Source: Acinetobacter johnsonii CIP 64.6
GTDB lineage: Bacteria; Pseudomonadota; Gammaproteobacteria; Pseudomonadales; Moraxellaceae
Assembly: GCF_000368045.1 (NCBI RefSeq)
Contig: NZ_KB849236.1
Span: forward strand, 789,731-853,730
Direction of reading: 5' to 3'
DNA: 64,000 nucleotides
A program made the position numbers and the translations under genes. The notes beneath the pieces were generated by a model that searched no databases, was not told where the DNA came from, and saw only the letters and a program-made list of their open reading frames with translations. This document shows positions 26,678 through 35,343 of the stretch, piece after piece (the stretch's first letter is position 1; each line of letters opens with the position of its first letter).

Positions 26678-27472
26678 ATGCGTGGCTTAAATGTGAGCAT
26701 AAAAACTGAACAAGATGTAGAAAAACTTCGTATATCTGGTCGTTTGGCTGCCGAAGTTTTAGCGATGATTGGTGATCATGTAAAGCCGGGTGTCACGACT
26801 GAATATCTGGATGATATTTGTCATGACTTCATTGTAAATACCTTAAAAGTGACGCCTGCCAATATTGGTTATCATGGCTATACCAAAACCACCTGTATTT
26901 CTCCAAATGAAGTAGTCTGTCACGGTATTCCATCGCCGAATGTTGTACTCAAAGATGGCGATATTATTAATATTGATGTGGCGATTATTAAAGATGGCTA
27001 CTTTGGTGATACCAGTCGTATGTATTACGTGGGTACAGTGAAACCAGAAGCCAAAAAGCTAGTCGATACGACTTATGAGGCGATGGTTGCAGGTATTCAT
27101 GCTGTGAAGCAAGGTGCAACGCTTGGTGATATTGGTTATGCCATTCAAACAGTTGCGCACCGTGAAGGTTATAGTGTGGTACGCGAGTATTGTGGTCATG
27201 GTATCGGCAAGGTTTATCACGAACAGCCAAGCGTATTGCACTATGGTCAACCAGGTAAGGGGATGCAGCTTAAAGCGGGCATGGTGTTCACGATTGAACC
27301 GATGATTAATATGGGCAAAGCGCATGTCAAAGAACTTAAGGATGGTTGGACAGTCGTGACTGCAGATAAGTCTTTAACTGCGCAGTGGGAGCATATGGTA
27401 CTCGTGACTGAAACAGGTTTTGAGTTACTATCACCTTGGCCTGAAGGTACGGGCACTTATCCAGAAATTTAA
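26678..27472 (+). CDS. map: Type I methionyl aminopeptidase
   Basis: Removes the initiator methionine from nascent proteins in the cytoplasm. The 264 residues fit the family. It aligns with E. coli Map from SIKTEQDVEKLRISGRLAAE. Metal ligands are recognisable: Asp in IDVAIIKDG, Asp in FGDTSRM, His in GHGIGKVYHEQP, Glu in FTIEPMIN and Glu in QWEHMVLVTE. Start ATG 26678 has GAGGA upstream. It is not next to rpsB here, unlike in many bacteria, so this may be one of two map genes. Confidence 0.93.
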   Translation: MRGLNVSIKTEQDVEKLRISGRLAAEVLAMIGDHVKPGVTTEYLDDICHDFIVNTLKVTPANIGYHGYTKTTCISPNEVVCHGIPSPNVVLKDGDIINIDVAIIKDGYFGDTSRMYYVGTVKPEAKKLVDTTYEAMVAGIHAVKQGATLGDIGYAIQTVAHREGYSVVREYCGHGIGKVYHEQPSVLHYGQPGKGMQLKAGMVFTIEPMINMGKAHVKELKDGWTVVTADKSLTAQWEHMVLVTETGFELLSPWPEGTGTYPEI

Positions 27473-27662
27473 GTTGATGTTTTGTAGGTGGTTAAATTTT
27501 AGACTTTGGTCTAGCTTTGTGGTCTAAAAGCTAAATTAAGTCTTAAAAGCAATCACTGATATTTCTGAACCCCTTTATTTATCGGGTTTTTGATTTTATA
27601 TGATTAAAACTTATACATGCAAGCTATTGGTCTAGACTTCATTTTGTCACTAAAATTGTTTC

Positions 27663-27733
27663 CAAGATACTCGCTGTAGTTTCTTATTTTGAAAGTTTAT
27701 GAGCTTATCCACCTCGGTTAAGCTCTTTTTTTT
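27663..27733 (+). ncRNA. Candidate small RNA, copy A
   Basis: In the 302-base gap after map there is a complete transcription unit without an ORF. A possible promoter is TTGGTC (27627-27632), 18 bases, TAAAAT (27651-27656); alternatively TTGTCA (27644), 16 bases, GATACT (27666). A strong terminator follows: stem GAGCTTA / TAAGCTC (27701-27725) and T8. The tag CGCTGTAG at 27672-27679 followed by TTTCTTATTTT recurs almost unchanged in a second unit at 52091. The 5' tag is shared and the terminator stems differ. The terminator could instead serve only readthrough from map. Confidence 0.5.
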
Positions 27734-27774
27734 GCCTCATGGATTGGCTCAATGTCATTGAGCATGTGTAGAGT

Positions 27775-28683
27775 TTAAAGTGATTTATTTGAGCTAAGGT
27801 GTTCAATTAAATAGTCAATAAACACGCGGACAGCAGGCAATAAACCACGACGTGAAGGATACACCGCATGAAAAATACCGTGTGGTGCTTTCCAGTCGGG
27901 CAGGACACGAACCAGCTCACCACTTTTCACCATATCTTGTACGATGCTGTCTGGAAGTAAGGCAATACCGCAGTTTTTACGCACCAGTTGAGCCAGCATA
28001 CTCAAATCAGAGCCCATCACTACAGGATTGACACGTATTTTCTTTTGTTGCTGTGCATCGTTATGCACGATGATATGTTGATCTAAATGCTCGTCGACCA
28101 TACTGAGTATATGATGTTGGCTTAAATCTTCGGGTTGTTTCAGTTCGCCAAATTCATTCAAGTAGGCTTGGCTGGCAAATAAATGCTGCTCGATATTTTC
28201 AAATTTACGAATTACCAAACTTGGATCATCGTCTAGATTGGAGCGGACGCGAAGGGCAATATCAAAACCTTCGTTGATAATATCCACACGGCGATTGGTC
28301 ACCATCATTTGTACTTTAATTTCGGGATAGGTTTTTAAGAAGCTCGGTAAAATACGTGCAATTTCGTTTTGTGCAATCGATACTGGCAGGCTGAGTTTAA
28401 TGATGCCACGCGGTTGTAAACTGAGATGATCGACCAAATCGTGTGCGGCTTGTGCGGCATTCATCATCACTTGCGCATGACGGTAAATATTCATACCAAT
28501 ATCGGTCACTGCGAAATGGCGAGAGCTGCGTTGAATTAGGCGTACACCCAAGCGCTCTTCGAGGTTATACACGCGTCGACTGAGCTTGGATTTAGGAATA
28601 TCTGTTGCGCGTTCGGCTGCGCTAAAACCACCATGTTCAACCACTTGAGCAAAACAATAAAAATCATCTAAATCGCTTAACAT
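27775..28683 (-). CDS. LysR family transcriptional regulator
   Basis: A 302-residue regulator. The N-terminal helix-turn-helix begins MLSDLDDFYCFAQVVEHGGF and includes SAAERATDIPKSKLSRRVYN, of the 'IPKSKLSRR' subtype. The substrate-binding domain follows. The IALRVRSNLDDDPSLVIRK segment is typical of the LysR group that often governs aromatic-compound or quinone/oxidative genes. The gene it controls is not evident: neither neighbour is divergently paired with it. Target unknown. Confidence 0.9.
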   Translation of the reverse strand: MLSDLDDFYCFAQVVEHGGFSAAERATDIPKSKLSRRVYNLEERLGVRLIQRSSRHFAVTDIGMNIYRHAQVMMNAAQAAHDLVDHLSLQPRGIIKLSLPVSIAQNEIARILPSFLKTYPEIKVQMMVTNRRVDIINEGFDIALRVRSNLDDDPSLVIRKFENIEQHLFASQAYLNEFGELKQPEDLSQHHILSMVDEHLDQHIIVHNDAQQQKKIRVNPVVMGSDLSMLAQLVRKNCGIALLPDSIVQDMVKSGELVRVLPDWKAPHGIFHAVYPSRRGLLPAVRVFIDYLIEHLSSNKSL

Positions 28684-28785
28684 TCACGATGTCCATTTGT
28701 GCAACGATAGGCTTAATTAAAAAGTGATCGTTGCAGTTTGTCAATTTTGAAATTGTAGAGATTTAATTGAAAATACTCAGCTATT

Positions 28786-29226
28786 TTAAGGGTTTCGCTG
28801 AGTTTTCGCTTGTTTGAGTATTTCAAGCACCACTTTATATTCTTCAAGTCGTGCAAAGTCGTGTGCTGTTGGATTGTTTATGCGCGTAAGGTTCATATTA
28901 TCGAGTACATCAACATATTTCACTTGGGTTGCAAGAGGGTTTAATACAGTGCGCTTAGCCGCTTGCAAACGTGATTCACCTGTTTGTTTGGTCAGTGCTT
29001 GTATGGATTGAATGATCTCGGCACTAAAGCCAAGCGCTTTTAAGTCTTCAGCAGTCGTTGCGGTGTCTTCCAAAATGTCATGCAACACCGCAATGATTTG
29101 TAGGGTGGGATTGGAAAATTGCAACATGAGGCGAAGTGGATGCAAGATGTAAGGTTGTCCGCCCTTATCGAGTTGCCCCGCATGTTGGGTTGCAGCCAGT
29201 GCAATGGCTTTTTCTAAAGTCGACAT
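28786..29226 (-). CDS. HD-domain phosphohydrolase (SpoT/MESH1-like)
   Basis: A 146-residue stand-alone HD domain. The motifs H...HD...D are present: AATQHAGQLDKGGQPYILHP, then VLHDILEDT (the HD pair), and later KYVDVLDNMN. This pattern resembles the hydrolase half of RelA/SpoT and small alarmone hydrolases (MESH1), so (p)ppGpp or a related nucleotide is the likely substrate, which is inference. There is no synthetase domain. Transcribed alone, divergent from the 108-residue gene. Confidence 0.75.
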   Translation of the reverse strand: MSTLEKAIALAATQHAGQLDKGGQPYILHPLRLMLQFSNPTLQIIAVLHDILEDTATTAEDLKALGFSAEIIQSIQALTKQTGESRLQAAKRTVLNPLATQVKYVDVLDNMNLTRINNPTAHDFARLEEYKVVLEILKQAKTQRNP

Positions 29227-29288
29227 GATTATTCTAGGTACTTTATCCTATGCTAAACTTCGCAGCATCTTTGTTTAAAAACTAAATT

Positions 29289-29615
29289 ATGACTTATCAA
29301 TTGATCCCACTAGACTGTGAAGCGACAGATCCCGTAGCGTGTCCACACTGCCAACAACAGGTAATTGATTGGTCTCAGGAACAATACGTTCAGCCTTGTG
29401 AGCATACCTTATTTATTGCGATGGACATTGGTTTTGAATATATCACAGATGAATTTGAAGCGACCATGCAGCGCAGTGTTGATGATCTCCATGCACATGA
29501 TGATCAAGTGATTATGTTTGAAGAGTTAACTCAAGCCAGTTACCCAAAATTTATCATGTTAAAAGCACCACTTGGTGTTGAAGGCTATTCACGCTATTTA
29601 GGCTTTACGGCTTAA
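29289..29615 (+). CDS. Hypothetical 108-residue protein with CxxC motif
   Basis: A small acidic protein starting MTYQLIPLDCEATDPVACPH. Cysteines at CPHC and a third in VQPCEH, with a following His, could bind a metal. No named family is recognised. Its start is supported only by position, with no strong ribosome-binding site. A bidirectional terminator separates it from ntrC. Confidence 0.6.
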   Translation: MTYQLIPLDCEATDPVACPHCQQQVIDWSQEQYVQPCEHTLFIAMDIGFEYITDEFEATMQRSVDDLHAHDDQVIMFEELTQASYPKFIMLKAPLGVEGYSRYLGFTA

Positions 29616-29616
29616 T

Positions 29617-29647
29617 AAATAAAAGCGCCATTGCGGCGCTTTTATTT
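29617..29647. terminator. Bidirectional terminator
   Basis: Perfect 13-bp stem AAATAAAAGCGCC / GGCGCTTTTATTT with loop attgc, between the convergent 108-residue gene and ntrC. A and T flanks on both sides allow use by both. Confidence 0.85.
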
Positions 29648-29656
29648 GAATCTGTC

Positions 29657-31138
29657 TTAGTTTTCTAAAGCTTCTTCTTCACTTTCATCATCTGCGGTAT
29701 CCATACCTAGCTCTTTAAGTTTACGCGTAAGGGTGTTACGCCCCCAACCGAGTAACTCAGCCGCATGCCGTTTACGGCCACGGGTTTGTTGCAGCGCAGC
29801 AATGATCAATGTACGTTCGAACATTGGGGTTGCGATATCGAGGATTTTCATCTCGCCATTTTTCAGCTTTTGCACAGCCCATTGACCCAACAACTCATCC
29901 CAATGGTGGACTGCAATCCGATCTAAGTTTTGCGCGGCTTGCGCATCTTCACCTGAGCGGGTAATTGGAATTTGCTTCAGCTCTGATGGTAAGTCTTCAG
30001 GATAAACTTCACGTCCTGTAATCATGACCGTTAACCAGCGGCAAGTGTTCTCGAGCTGACGTACGTTTCCTTGCCAAGGCAGCTGTTGCATATATTCTTG
30101 CGTTTCAGGACGAAGGATTTTAGGGCTTACACCTAATTCTTTGCCTGCACGTGCCAAGAAGTGTTGCGCTAACATTGGGATGTCTTCGCTACGATGCGCC
30201 AGTTTTGGAATGTGAATGCGAATCACGTTTAGACGGTGATATAAGTCTTCACGGAAGCGACCATCATGTACCAATTTTTCTAAGTCTTGGTGCGTTGCCG
30301 CGACAATACGTACATCTACTTTTACTGGGATATGCCCACCAACACGGTAAAACTCGCCATCAGCCAAGACACGCAGTAAACGCGTTTGTGTTTCAAAAGG
30401 CATATCGCCAATTTCATCTAAAAACAGCGTTCCACCATTGGCCTGTTCAAAGCGACCTTGGCGCTGGGTATTGGCGCCAGTAAATGCACCTTTCTCATGA
30501 CCAAAAAGCTCTGTTTCAATTAGGTCTTTGGGAATCGCGGCCATGTTGAGTGCAATAAAAGGTTTGCTGCTCCGTGGTGAGTGGCGGTGTAGCGCATGCG
30601 CAACTAACTCTTTACCTGTACCAGATTCACCATTAATCAGCACTGTAATGTGTGATTGAGACAAACGACCAATCGCGCGGAAGACTTCCTGCATAGCAGG
30701 AGACTCGCCAATGATTTCGGTCGATTGAATCGGTGGTACCGTTTTTGCCGATTCTTGCTGCTGCATTTTGGTGATGTGCAAAATCGCACGATTCACTAAA
30801 GCTAAGGCTTCATCAATATCAAAAGGCTTGGGTAAATACTCAAATGCGCCTGTTTGATAACTTGAAACAGCAGACTCTAGGTCAGAGTGAGCCGTCATAA
30901 TAATGACAGGTAGATCAGGATAGTTGGCTTTAACTTTCGCTAAAAAAGTTAAGCCATCTATGCCGGGCATACGAATATCGGTCAAGATCACATCGGGTGC
31001 ATCTAAACTGAGTTGGTCTAAAGCAGATTGAGCTTCTTCAAAACTTGTGACGTCAAAACCTTCTTCTTTGAACGTTTTTTCCAGCACCCAGCGCATGGCG
31101 CGATCGTCATCAATTACCCATATTTTATTTCGCGACAT
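29657..31138 (-). CDS. glnG: Nitrogen regulation response regulator NR(I)
   Basis: NtrC, the sigma-54-dependent activator of nitrogen-limitation genes. Receiver domain with phospho-acceptor Asp54 (ILTDIRMPG). AAA+ domain with Walker A GESGTGKE (170-177) and the sigma-54 contact motif GAFTGA (217-222). C-terminal Fis-type HTH (QTRGRKRHAAELLGWGRNTL). The 493 residues fit the family. Its start overlaps the end of ntrB by 14 bases, so translation is coupled. No glnA lies in the window. Confidence 0.96.
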   Translation of the reverse strand: MSRNKIWVIDDDRAMRWVLEKTFKEEGFDVTSFEEAQSALDQLSLDAPDVILTDIRMPGIDGLTFLAKVKANYPDLPVIIMTAHSDLESAVSSYQTGAFEYLPKPFDIDEALALVNRAILHITKMQQQESAKTVPPIQSTEIIGESPAMQEVFRAIGRLSQSHITVLINGESGTGKELVAHALHRHSPRSSKPFIALNMAAIPKDLIETELFGHEKGAFTGANTQRQGRFEQANGGTLFLDEIGDMPFETQTRLLRVLADGEFYRVGGHIPVKVDVRIVAATHQDLEKLVHDGRFREDLYHRLNVIRIHIPKLAHRSEDIPMLAQHFLARAGKELGVSPKILRPETQEYMQQLPWQGNVRQLENTCRWLTVMITGREVYPEDLPSELKQIPITRSGEDAQAAQNLDRIAVHHWDELLGQWAVQKLKNGEMKILDIATPMFERTLIIAALQQTRGRKRHAAELLGWGRNTLTRKLKELGMDTADDESEEEALEN

Positions 31139-32234
31139 GGTTTAACTCCCAAGGTATATATAAGCTAAAAGTTGTTTTTCCGGGAACAGATTGGCATTCA
31201 ATCATTCCGTTATGTTGATGCATAATATTTTGCGCAATACTTAAACCCAGTCCTGTGCCTTTAGCACGACCCGTGACCAGTGGGTAAAACACGGATTCTA
31301 AAATTTCTTCTGGAACGCCCGGACCATTGTCTTCGATATCAATCCGTACCACAGAGCGTTGCAGTACACCATTGATGGTCACTAAACGTTGAATACGGGT
31401 GCGTAACATTAGTTCAGGTTGGTGGTCGACAAAGAACTCTTTATTTTCAGTCATGGCTTGCACTGCATTGACGCTAATGTTCAGCATAACTTGTATCAGT
31501 TGATCACGATCGGCCATGACTTCAGGTAATGACAAATCATAATCACGGGTGATCTTAATTTTCTTTTTGGTTTGGTTGGTAATGAGTGAGCGAACACGCT
31601 CTAAAGGCTCATGTACATTGACCAACTCATAACTTGGGAGCTGACGTGAACCAAGCATGGTGTCTGCTAAATTACGTAAGCGATCGACTTCACTAATAAT
31701 AATGTCGGTGAACTCGCTATATTGAGGATCATTGAGGCTACGTGCTAAAAGTTGTGTAGCACCGCGAATTCCGCCTAGCGGATTTTTAATTTCATGTGCA
31801 ACACCGCGAATCAGTTGGCGTGCAACCTGATGTTGTTGTAAGAAGTTTTCTTCCTTGGAAATTTTGAGCATCCGATCAATCGGATTGATCTCAATTAAAA
31901 GCAAAGGATGATAGGGTTTATTTGAATTTAGCTGTGACACGGTATAGTCAACATGAATATCTTTAAAGTTGACCTTAATGATGGCTTCACGACGGGTGTA
32001 GTGTTGCCCCGAGTTTAAAGTATTGAGAAGAGCTTCTTCTGTATTGAACTCATCATTGGGTGCATGGAGTAAATTAAGTGCAGGTTGGCCAGAGGCACGT
32101 AAAAGGCTGATATCAAATAATGCTTCGCAAGAGGAATTTAAGTAAAAAATATTTAATTTACTGTCGACCAATAGAATCGCAGTGGTCAAATTGTCCACTA
32201 AAAGGCGATAGTCGATAGAAATAGGGTGATCCAT
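31125..32234 (-). CDS. glnL: Nitrogen regulation sensor kinase/phosphatase NR(II)
   Basis: NtrB, which phosphorylates and dephosphorylates NtrC in response to PII. PAS domain over about residues 8-120. His-kinase core with phospho-acceptor His147 in RGVAHEIKNPLGG. ATPase motifs: N-box around MLNISVNAVQAM, G1 DNGPGVP and G2 GTGLGLS. No membrane segment, as expected for this soluble kinase. It is the first gene of the ntrBC unit. Confidence 0.95.
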   Translation of the reverse strand: MDHPISIDYRLLVDNLTTAILLVDSKLNIFYLNSSCEALFDISLLRASGQPALNLLHAPNDEFNTEEALLNTLNSGQHYTRREAIIKVNFKDIHVDYTVSQLNSNKPYHPLLLIEINPIDRMLKISKEENFLQQHQVARQLIRGVAHEIKNPLGGIRGATQLLARSLNDPQYSEFTDIIISEVDRLRNLADTMLGSRQLPSYELVNVHEPLERVRSLITNQTKKKIKITRDYDLSLPEVMADRDQLIQVMLNISVNAVQAMTENKEFFVDHQPELMLRTRIQRLVTINGVLQRSVVRIDIEDNGPGVPEEILESVFYPLVTGRAKGTGLGLSIAQNIMHQHNGMIECQSVPGKTTFSLYIPWELNHVAK

Positions 32235-32585
32235 TAGCGAATGTATCCTGTATTAAAATAGCGCAATGGCATCTTGATAAAGCATTAACCGTTCCAAATA
32301 GCGGACTGAATTGATGCAAATAAAGCAAAATGCACGCCAACTTTGATTTTGTATAGTGAAATGAGCACACTTTTTTTGCGGAATGCGCTGTAAATGAACG
32401 ATTAGCTAAAGATATAGCGGATTCTAAAAATCAAGTAAACTGAAAGTGACTTAAAATGGTGCGTTATATTAAGTCTACTACAGTGTTGGTTTTATTTTGG
32501 TGCATTAAACAAAGAGTGTGGAATCGATCTGTTTTTATAAACAGAAAAGACATACAATACGCGCATTCTAGTGGAGCGCAGATTC
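32235..32585. other. Divergent promoter region ntrB / rimO
   Basis: About 350 bases between two outward-facing genes. I see no sigma-54 TGGCAC-N5-TTGC element and no convincing NtrC site; the pair of TGCA words around 32315-32332 is too loose to call. There is no ORF. Confidence 0.5.
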
Positions 32586-33929
32586 ATGAAATCCCCCAAA
32601 GTCGGTTTTGTTTCTTTAGGTTGTCCTAAGGCATTGGTTGATTCCGAACGAATTTTAACTCAGTTGAAGACTGAAGGTTATGATGTAGCATCAGATTATG
32701 ATGGTGCGGATTTAGTTGTTGTAAATACCTGTGGTTTTATTGAATCTGCAGTGCAAGAGTCTTTAGATGCCATTGGCGAAGCCATGAGTGCGAACGGTCG
32801 TGTAATCGTTACGGGCTGCCTAGGTAAAGACGAAGACAAAATTCGCCAAATGCACCCAAATGTCTTAAAAGTGACAGGGGCGGCTGCATATCAAGAAGTG
32901 ATGGAAGCCGTGCACCAATACGTGCCTGAGCCACCAAAACACAACCCATTTATTGACCTTGTTCCAGAACAAGGGATTCGTTTAACGCCGAAGCATTATG
33001 CGTACTTAAAAATCTCAGAAGGGTGCAACCATCGTTGTACCTTCTGCATTATTCCAAGTATGCGTGGTGACTTAGTGTCTCGCCCAGTCGGTTCTGTTTT
33101 AGAAGAAGCGGCTGCGCTTAAACGTGCCGGTGTAAAAGAAGTACTCGTTATCTCCCAAGATACTTCTGCTTACGGGCTCGATACCAAATACAAATTAGAC
33201 TTTTGGAATGGTCAACCTGTTAAGACGAAGTTCTATGACATGTGTGAGGCCTTAGGTCAACTGGGTATTTGGGTGCGTTTGCACTATGTCTATCCATATC
33301 CACATGTGGATGCAGTGATTGACTTGATGGCACAAGGTAAAATTTTGCCTTATTTGGATATTCCATTCCAACATGCCAGCCCAAAAGTTTTAAAACTAAT
33401 GAAACGACCTGCGCATAGTGAAAATACACTTGAGCGTTTAAAGCTGTGGCGTGAAAAATGTCCTGACTTGGTGATTCGTTCAACCTTCGTTGTGGGTTTC
33501 CCTGGCGAAACTGAAGAAGATTTTGAAATCTTACTTGAGTGGTTGAAAGAAGCACAACTTGATCGCGTAGGCTGCTTCACCTATTCACCTGTTGAGGGTG
33601 CGACAGCAAACGACTTGCCAGATCACGTGCCTGAAGAGATTAAGCAACAGCGTTATGAACGCTTTATGGAAGTGCAACAGGCGATTTCTGCTGCCAAACT
33701 TCAAAAGCGTGTTGGTCAGAAAATGACGGTGCTGGTCGATGAGTTGGATGAAGAATTCCCAGTTGCGATTGCACGCTCATACGCAGATGCTCCTGAAATT
33801 GATGGCAATGTCTTTGTGGAAGATATTGATAAAAGCCAGATTAAATCAGGCGATTTGTTAGAAGTCGAAATTACCGATGCAGATGAATATGATCTGTATG
33901 CACAGTTGATTTCGATTAAATCGAATTAA
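32586..33929 (+). CDS. rimO: Ribosomal protein S12 methylthiotransferase
   Basis: Radical-SAM enzyme that methylthiolates an Asp of ribosomal protein S12. N-terminal UPF0004 domain with cluster cysteines (SLGCPKALVDSE, NTCGF, VTGCLGKDE). Radical SAM motif CNHRCTFCIIP (CxxxCxxC). C-terminal TRAM domain. About 447 residues. ATG 32586 is preferred: GGAGCG at 32573-32578 is correctly spaced and SPKVGFVSLGCPKA is the normal N-terminus. An upstream GTG at 32571 lies within that binding site. Confidence 0.95.
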   Translation: MKSPKVGFVSLGCPKALVDSERILTQLKTEGYDVASDYDGADLVVVNTCGFIESAVQESLDAIGEAMSANGRVIVTGCLGKDEDKIRQMHPNVLKVTGAAAYQEVMEAVHQYVPEPPKHNPFIDLVPEQGIRLTPKHYAYLKISEGCNHRCTFCIIPSMRGDLVSRPVGSVLEEAAALKRAGVKEVLVISQDTSAYGLDTKYKLDFWNGQPVKTKFYDMCEALGQLGIWVRLHYVYPYPHVDAVIDLMAQGKILPYLDIPFQHASPKVLKLMKRPAHSENTLERLKLWREKCPDLVIRSTFVVGFPGETEEDFEILLEWLKEAQLDRVGCFTYSPVEGATANDLPDHVPEEIKQQRYERFMEVQQAISAAKLQKRVGQKMTVLVDELDEEFPVAIARSYADAPEIDGNVFVEDIDKSQIKSGDLLEVEITDADEYDLYAQLISIKSN

Positions 33930-33972
33930 GACACAAATAAAATTTTAAAATTTAGATATTGGAGTTATTGCG

Positions 33973-34701
33973 ATGTTGGATTCTAAAAAACCACGTTTTG
34001 AACGCATCTTACTGAAACTTTCTGGCGAAGCATTGGCTGGAAATAAAGATATGGGTATTGATGCTCAAGTACTTGATCAAATGTCTTTGGCCATTGCGCA
34101 CTTGGTGGGTTTGGGTGTGCAAGTCGGGATTGTTGTGGGTGGTGGTAATTTATATCGCGGTAGTCAATTACAAAAAGATGGTTTGGTTGGTCGTGTAACC
34201 GGTGACCAAATGGGTATGCTTGCAACCGTGATGAATGGTTTGGCATTACGTGATGCTTTGGTACGTCGTAATATCAAAACCCGTTTGATGTCAGCATTGC
34301 CAATTGGTGCTGTGGTTGAATCATACTCAAGCCGTGATGCGATTCGTCACCTAACACAAGGTGAAGTTTGTGTGTTTGTCGCAGGTACAGGTAACCCGTT
34401 CTTTACCACAGATACAGCAGCATGCTTACGTGGTATCGAGATTGAAGCCAACCTGATCCTAAAAGCAACGAAAGTTGATGGTGTCTACAACAAAGACCCA
34501 AGCAAATATGATGATGCTGTTAAATATGACACCTTAACTTTTGACCAAGTGTTAGATGAGAAATTGGGTGTGATGGATTTAACCGCGATTTGTTTGTGTC
34601 GTGACCACAATGTACCGCTTCAAGTCTTTGACATGAATAAAGCAGGTTCATTGCTTTCAGTGGTTATGGGCGAAAAAGAGGGTACTCACGTAACGAACTA
34701 A
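33973..34701 (+). CDS. pyrH: UMP kinase
   Basis: Phosphorylates UMP to UDP in pyrimidine synthesis; amino-acid-kinase fold, 242 residues. Visible motifs: LLKLSGEALAG at the N-terminus, GIVVGGGNLYRG, GDQMGMLATVMNGLALRDAL, and GTGNPFFTTDTAA near residue 138. It begins the conserved pyrH-frr-uppS-cdsA-dxr-rseP-bamA order. A good GGAG lies ten bases before the start. Confidence 0.97.
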   Translation: MLDSKKPRFERILLKLSGEALAGNKDMGIDAQVLDQMSLAIAHLVGLGVQVGIVVGGGNLYRGSQLQKDGLVGRVTGDQMGMLATVMNGLALRDALVRRNIKTRLMSALPIGAVVESYSSRDAIRHLTQGEVCVFVAGTGNPFFTTDTAACLRGIEIEANLILKATKVDGVYNKDPSKYDDAVKYDTLTFDQVLDEKLGVMDLTAICLCRDHNVPLQVFDMNKAGSLLSVVMGEKEGTHVTN

Positions 34702-34780
34702 TGTACGTGACCTCGAAAGCTCTTTATACTACACGCTATTTTAGAATTTATATCTTTTCGAATTAAGTAAGGAAGATCAC

Positions 34781-35335
34781 ATGATTAACGATCTTAAAAA
34801 AGACGCAGAAGACCGTATGAACAAGTCACTTGACTCGTTAGAACACGGTTTTGCCAAGGTTCGTACTGGACGTGCGCATCCATCTATCTTAAACGGGGTA
34901 ATGGTTCCTTACTATGGCTCAGATGTGCCATTAAACCAAGTGGCAAACGTGGGTGTTGAAGACTCGCGTACATTGTTGATTCAGCCATTTGAGCGCACCA
35001 TGGTTGCGGCAATTGATAAAGCGATTCGTGAATCAGATTTGGGTTTAAATCCGATTACGGCTGATGCGATTCGTGTTCCAATGGCTGCACTGACGGAAGA
35101 AACACGTCGTGACATGCAAAAAATTGCGCGTAACGAAGCTGAAAATGCAAAAGTTGCAGTACGTAATATTCGCCGTGATGTACTGGGCGACATCAAAGCA
35201 TTGTTGAAAGAAAAAGAAATTTCTGAAGATGATGAACGTCGTGCATCTGATGATATTCAAAAAATCACAGATAAGTTTGTTGCTGAAATCGACAAACGTC
35301 TTGCGAATAAAGAAGCTGAGCTGTTGAAGGTCTAA
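34781..35335 (+). CDS. frr: Ribosome recycling factor
   Basis: Splits post-termination ribosomes together with EF-G. The 184 residues match the family. Typical sequence includes FAKVRTGRAHPSIL, VRVPMAALTEE-like segment IRVPMAALTEETRRDM, and the C-terminal helix rich in Lys and Glu. It follows pyrH by 79 bases and precedes uppS by 8, with AAGGAAG upstream of ATG 34781. Confidence 0.97.
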   Translation: MINDLKKDAEDRMNKSLDSLEHGFAKVRTGRAHPSILNGVMVPYYGSDVPLNQVANVGVEDSRTLLIQPFERTMVAAIDKAIRESDLGLNPITADAIRVPMAALTEETRRDMQKIARNEAENAKVAVRNIRRDVLGDIKALLKEKEISEDDERRASDDIQKITDKFVAEIDKRLANKEAELLKV

Positions 35336-35343
35336 TTTGTATA

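Noticed and set aside
32235..32585. Sigma-54 promoter or NtrC enhancer for ntrBC
   Set aside because: No GG-N10-GC element with proper context and no TGCACC-N5-GGTGCA-like palindrome.
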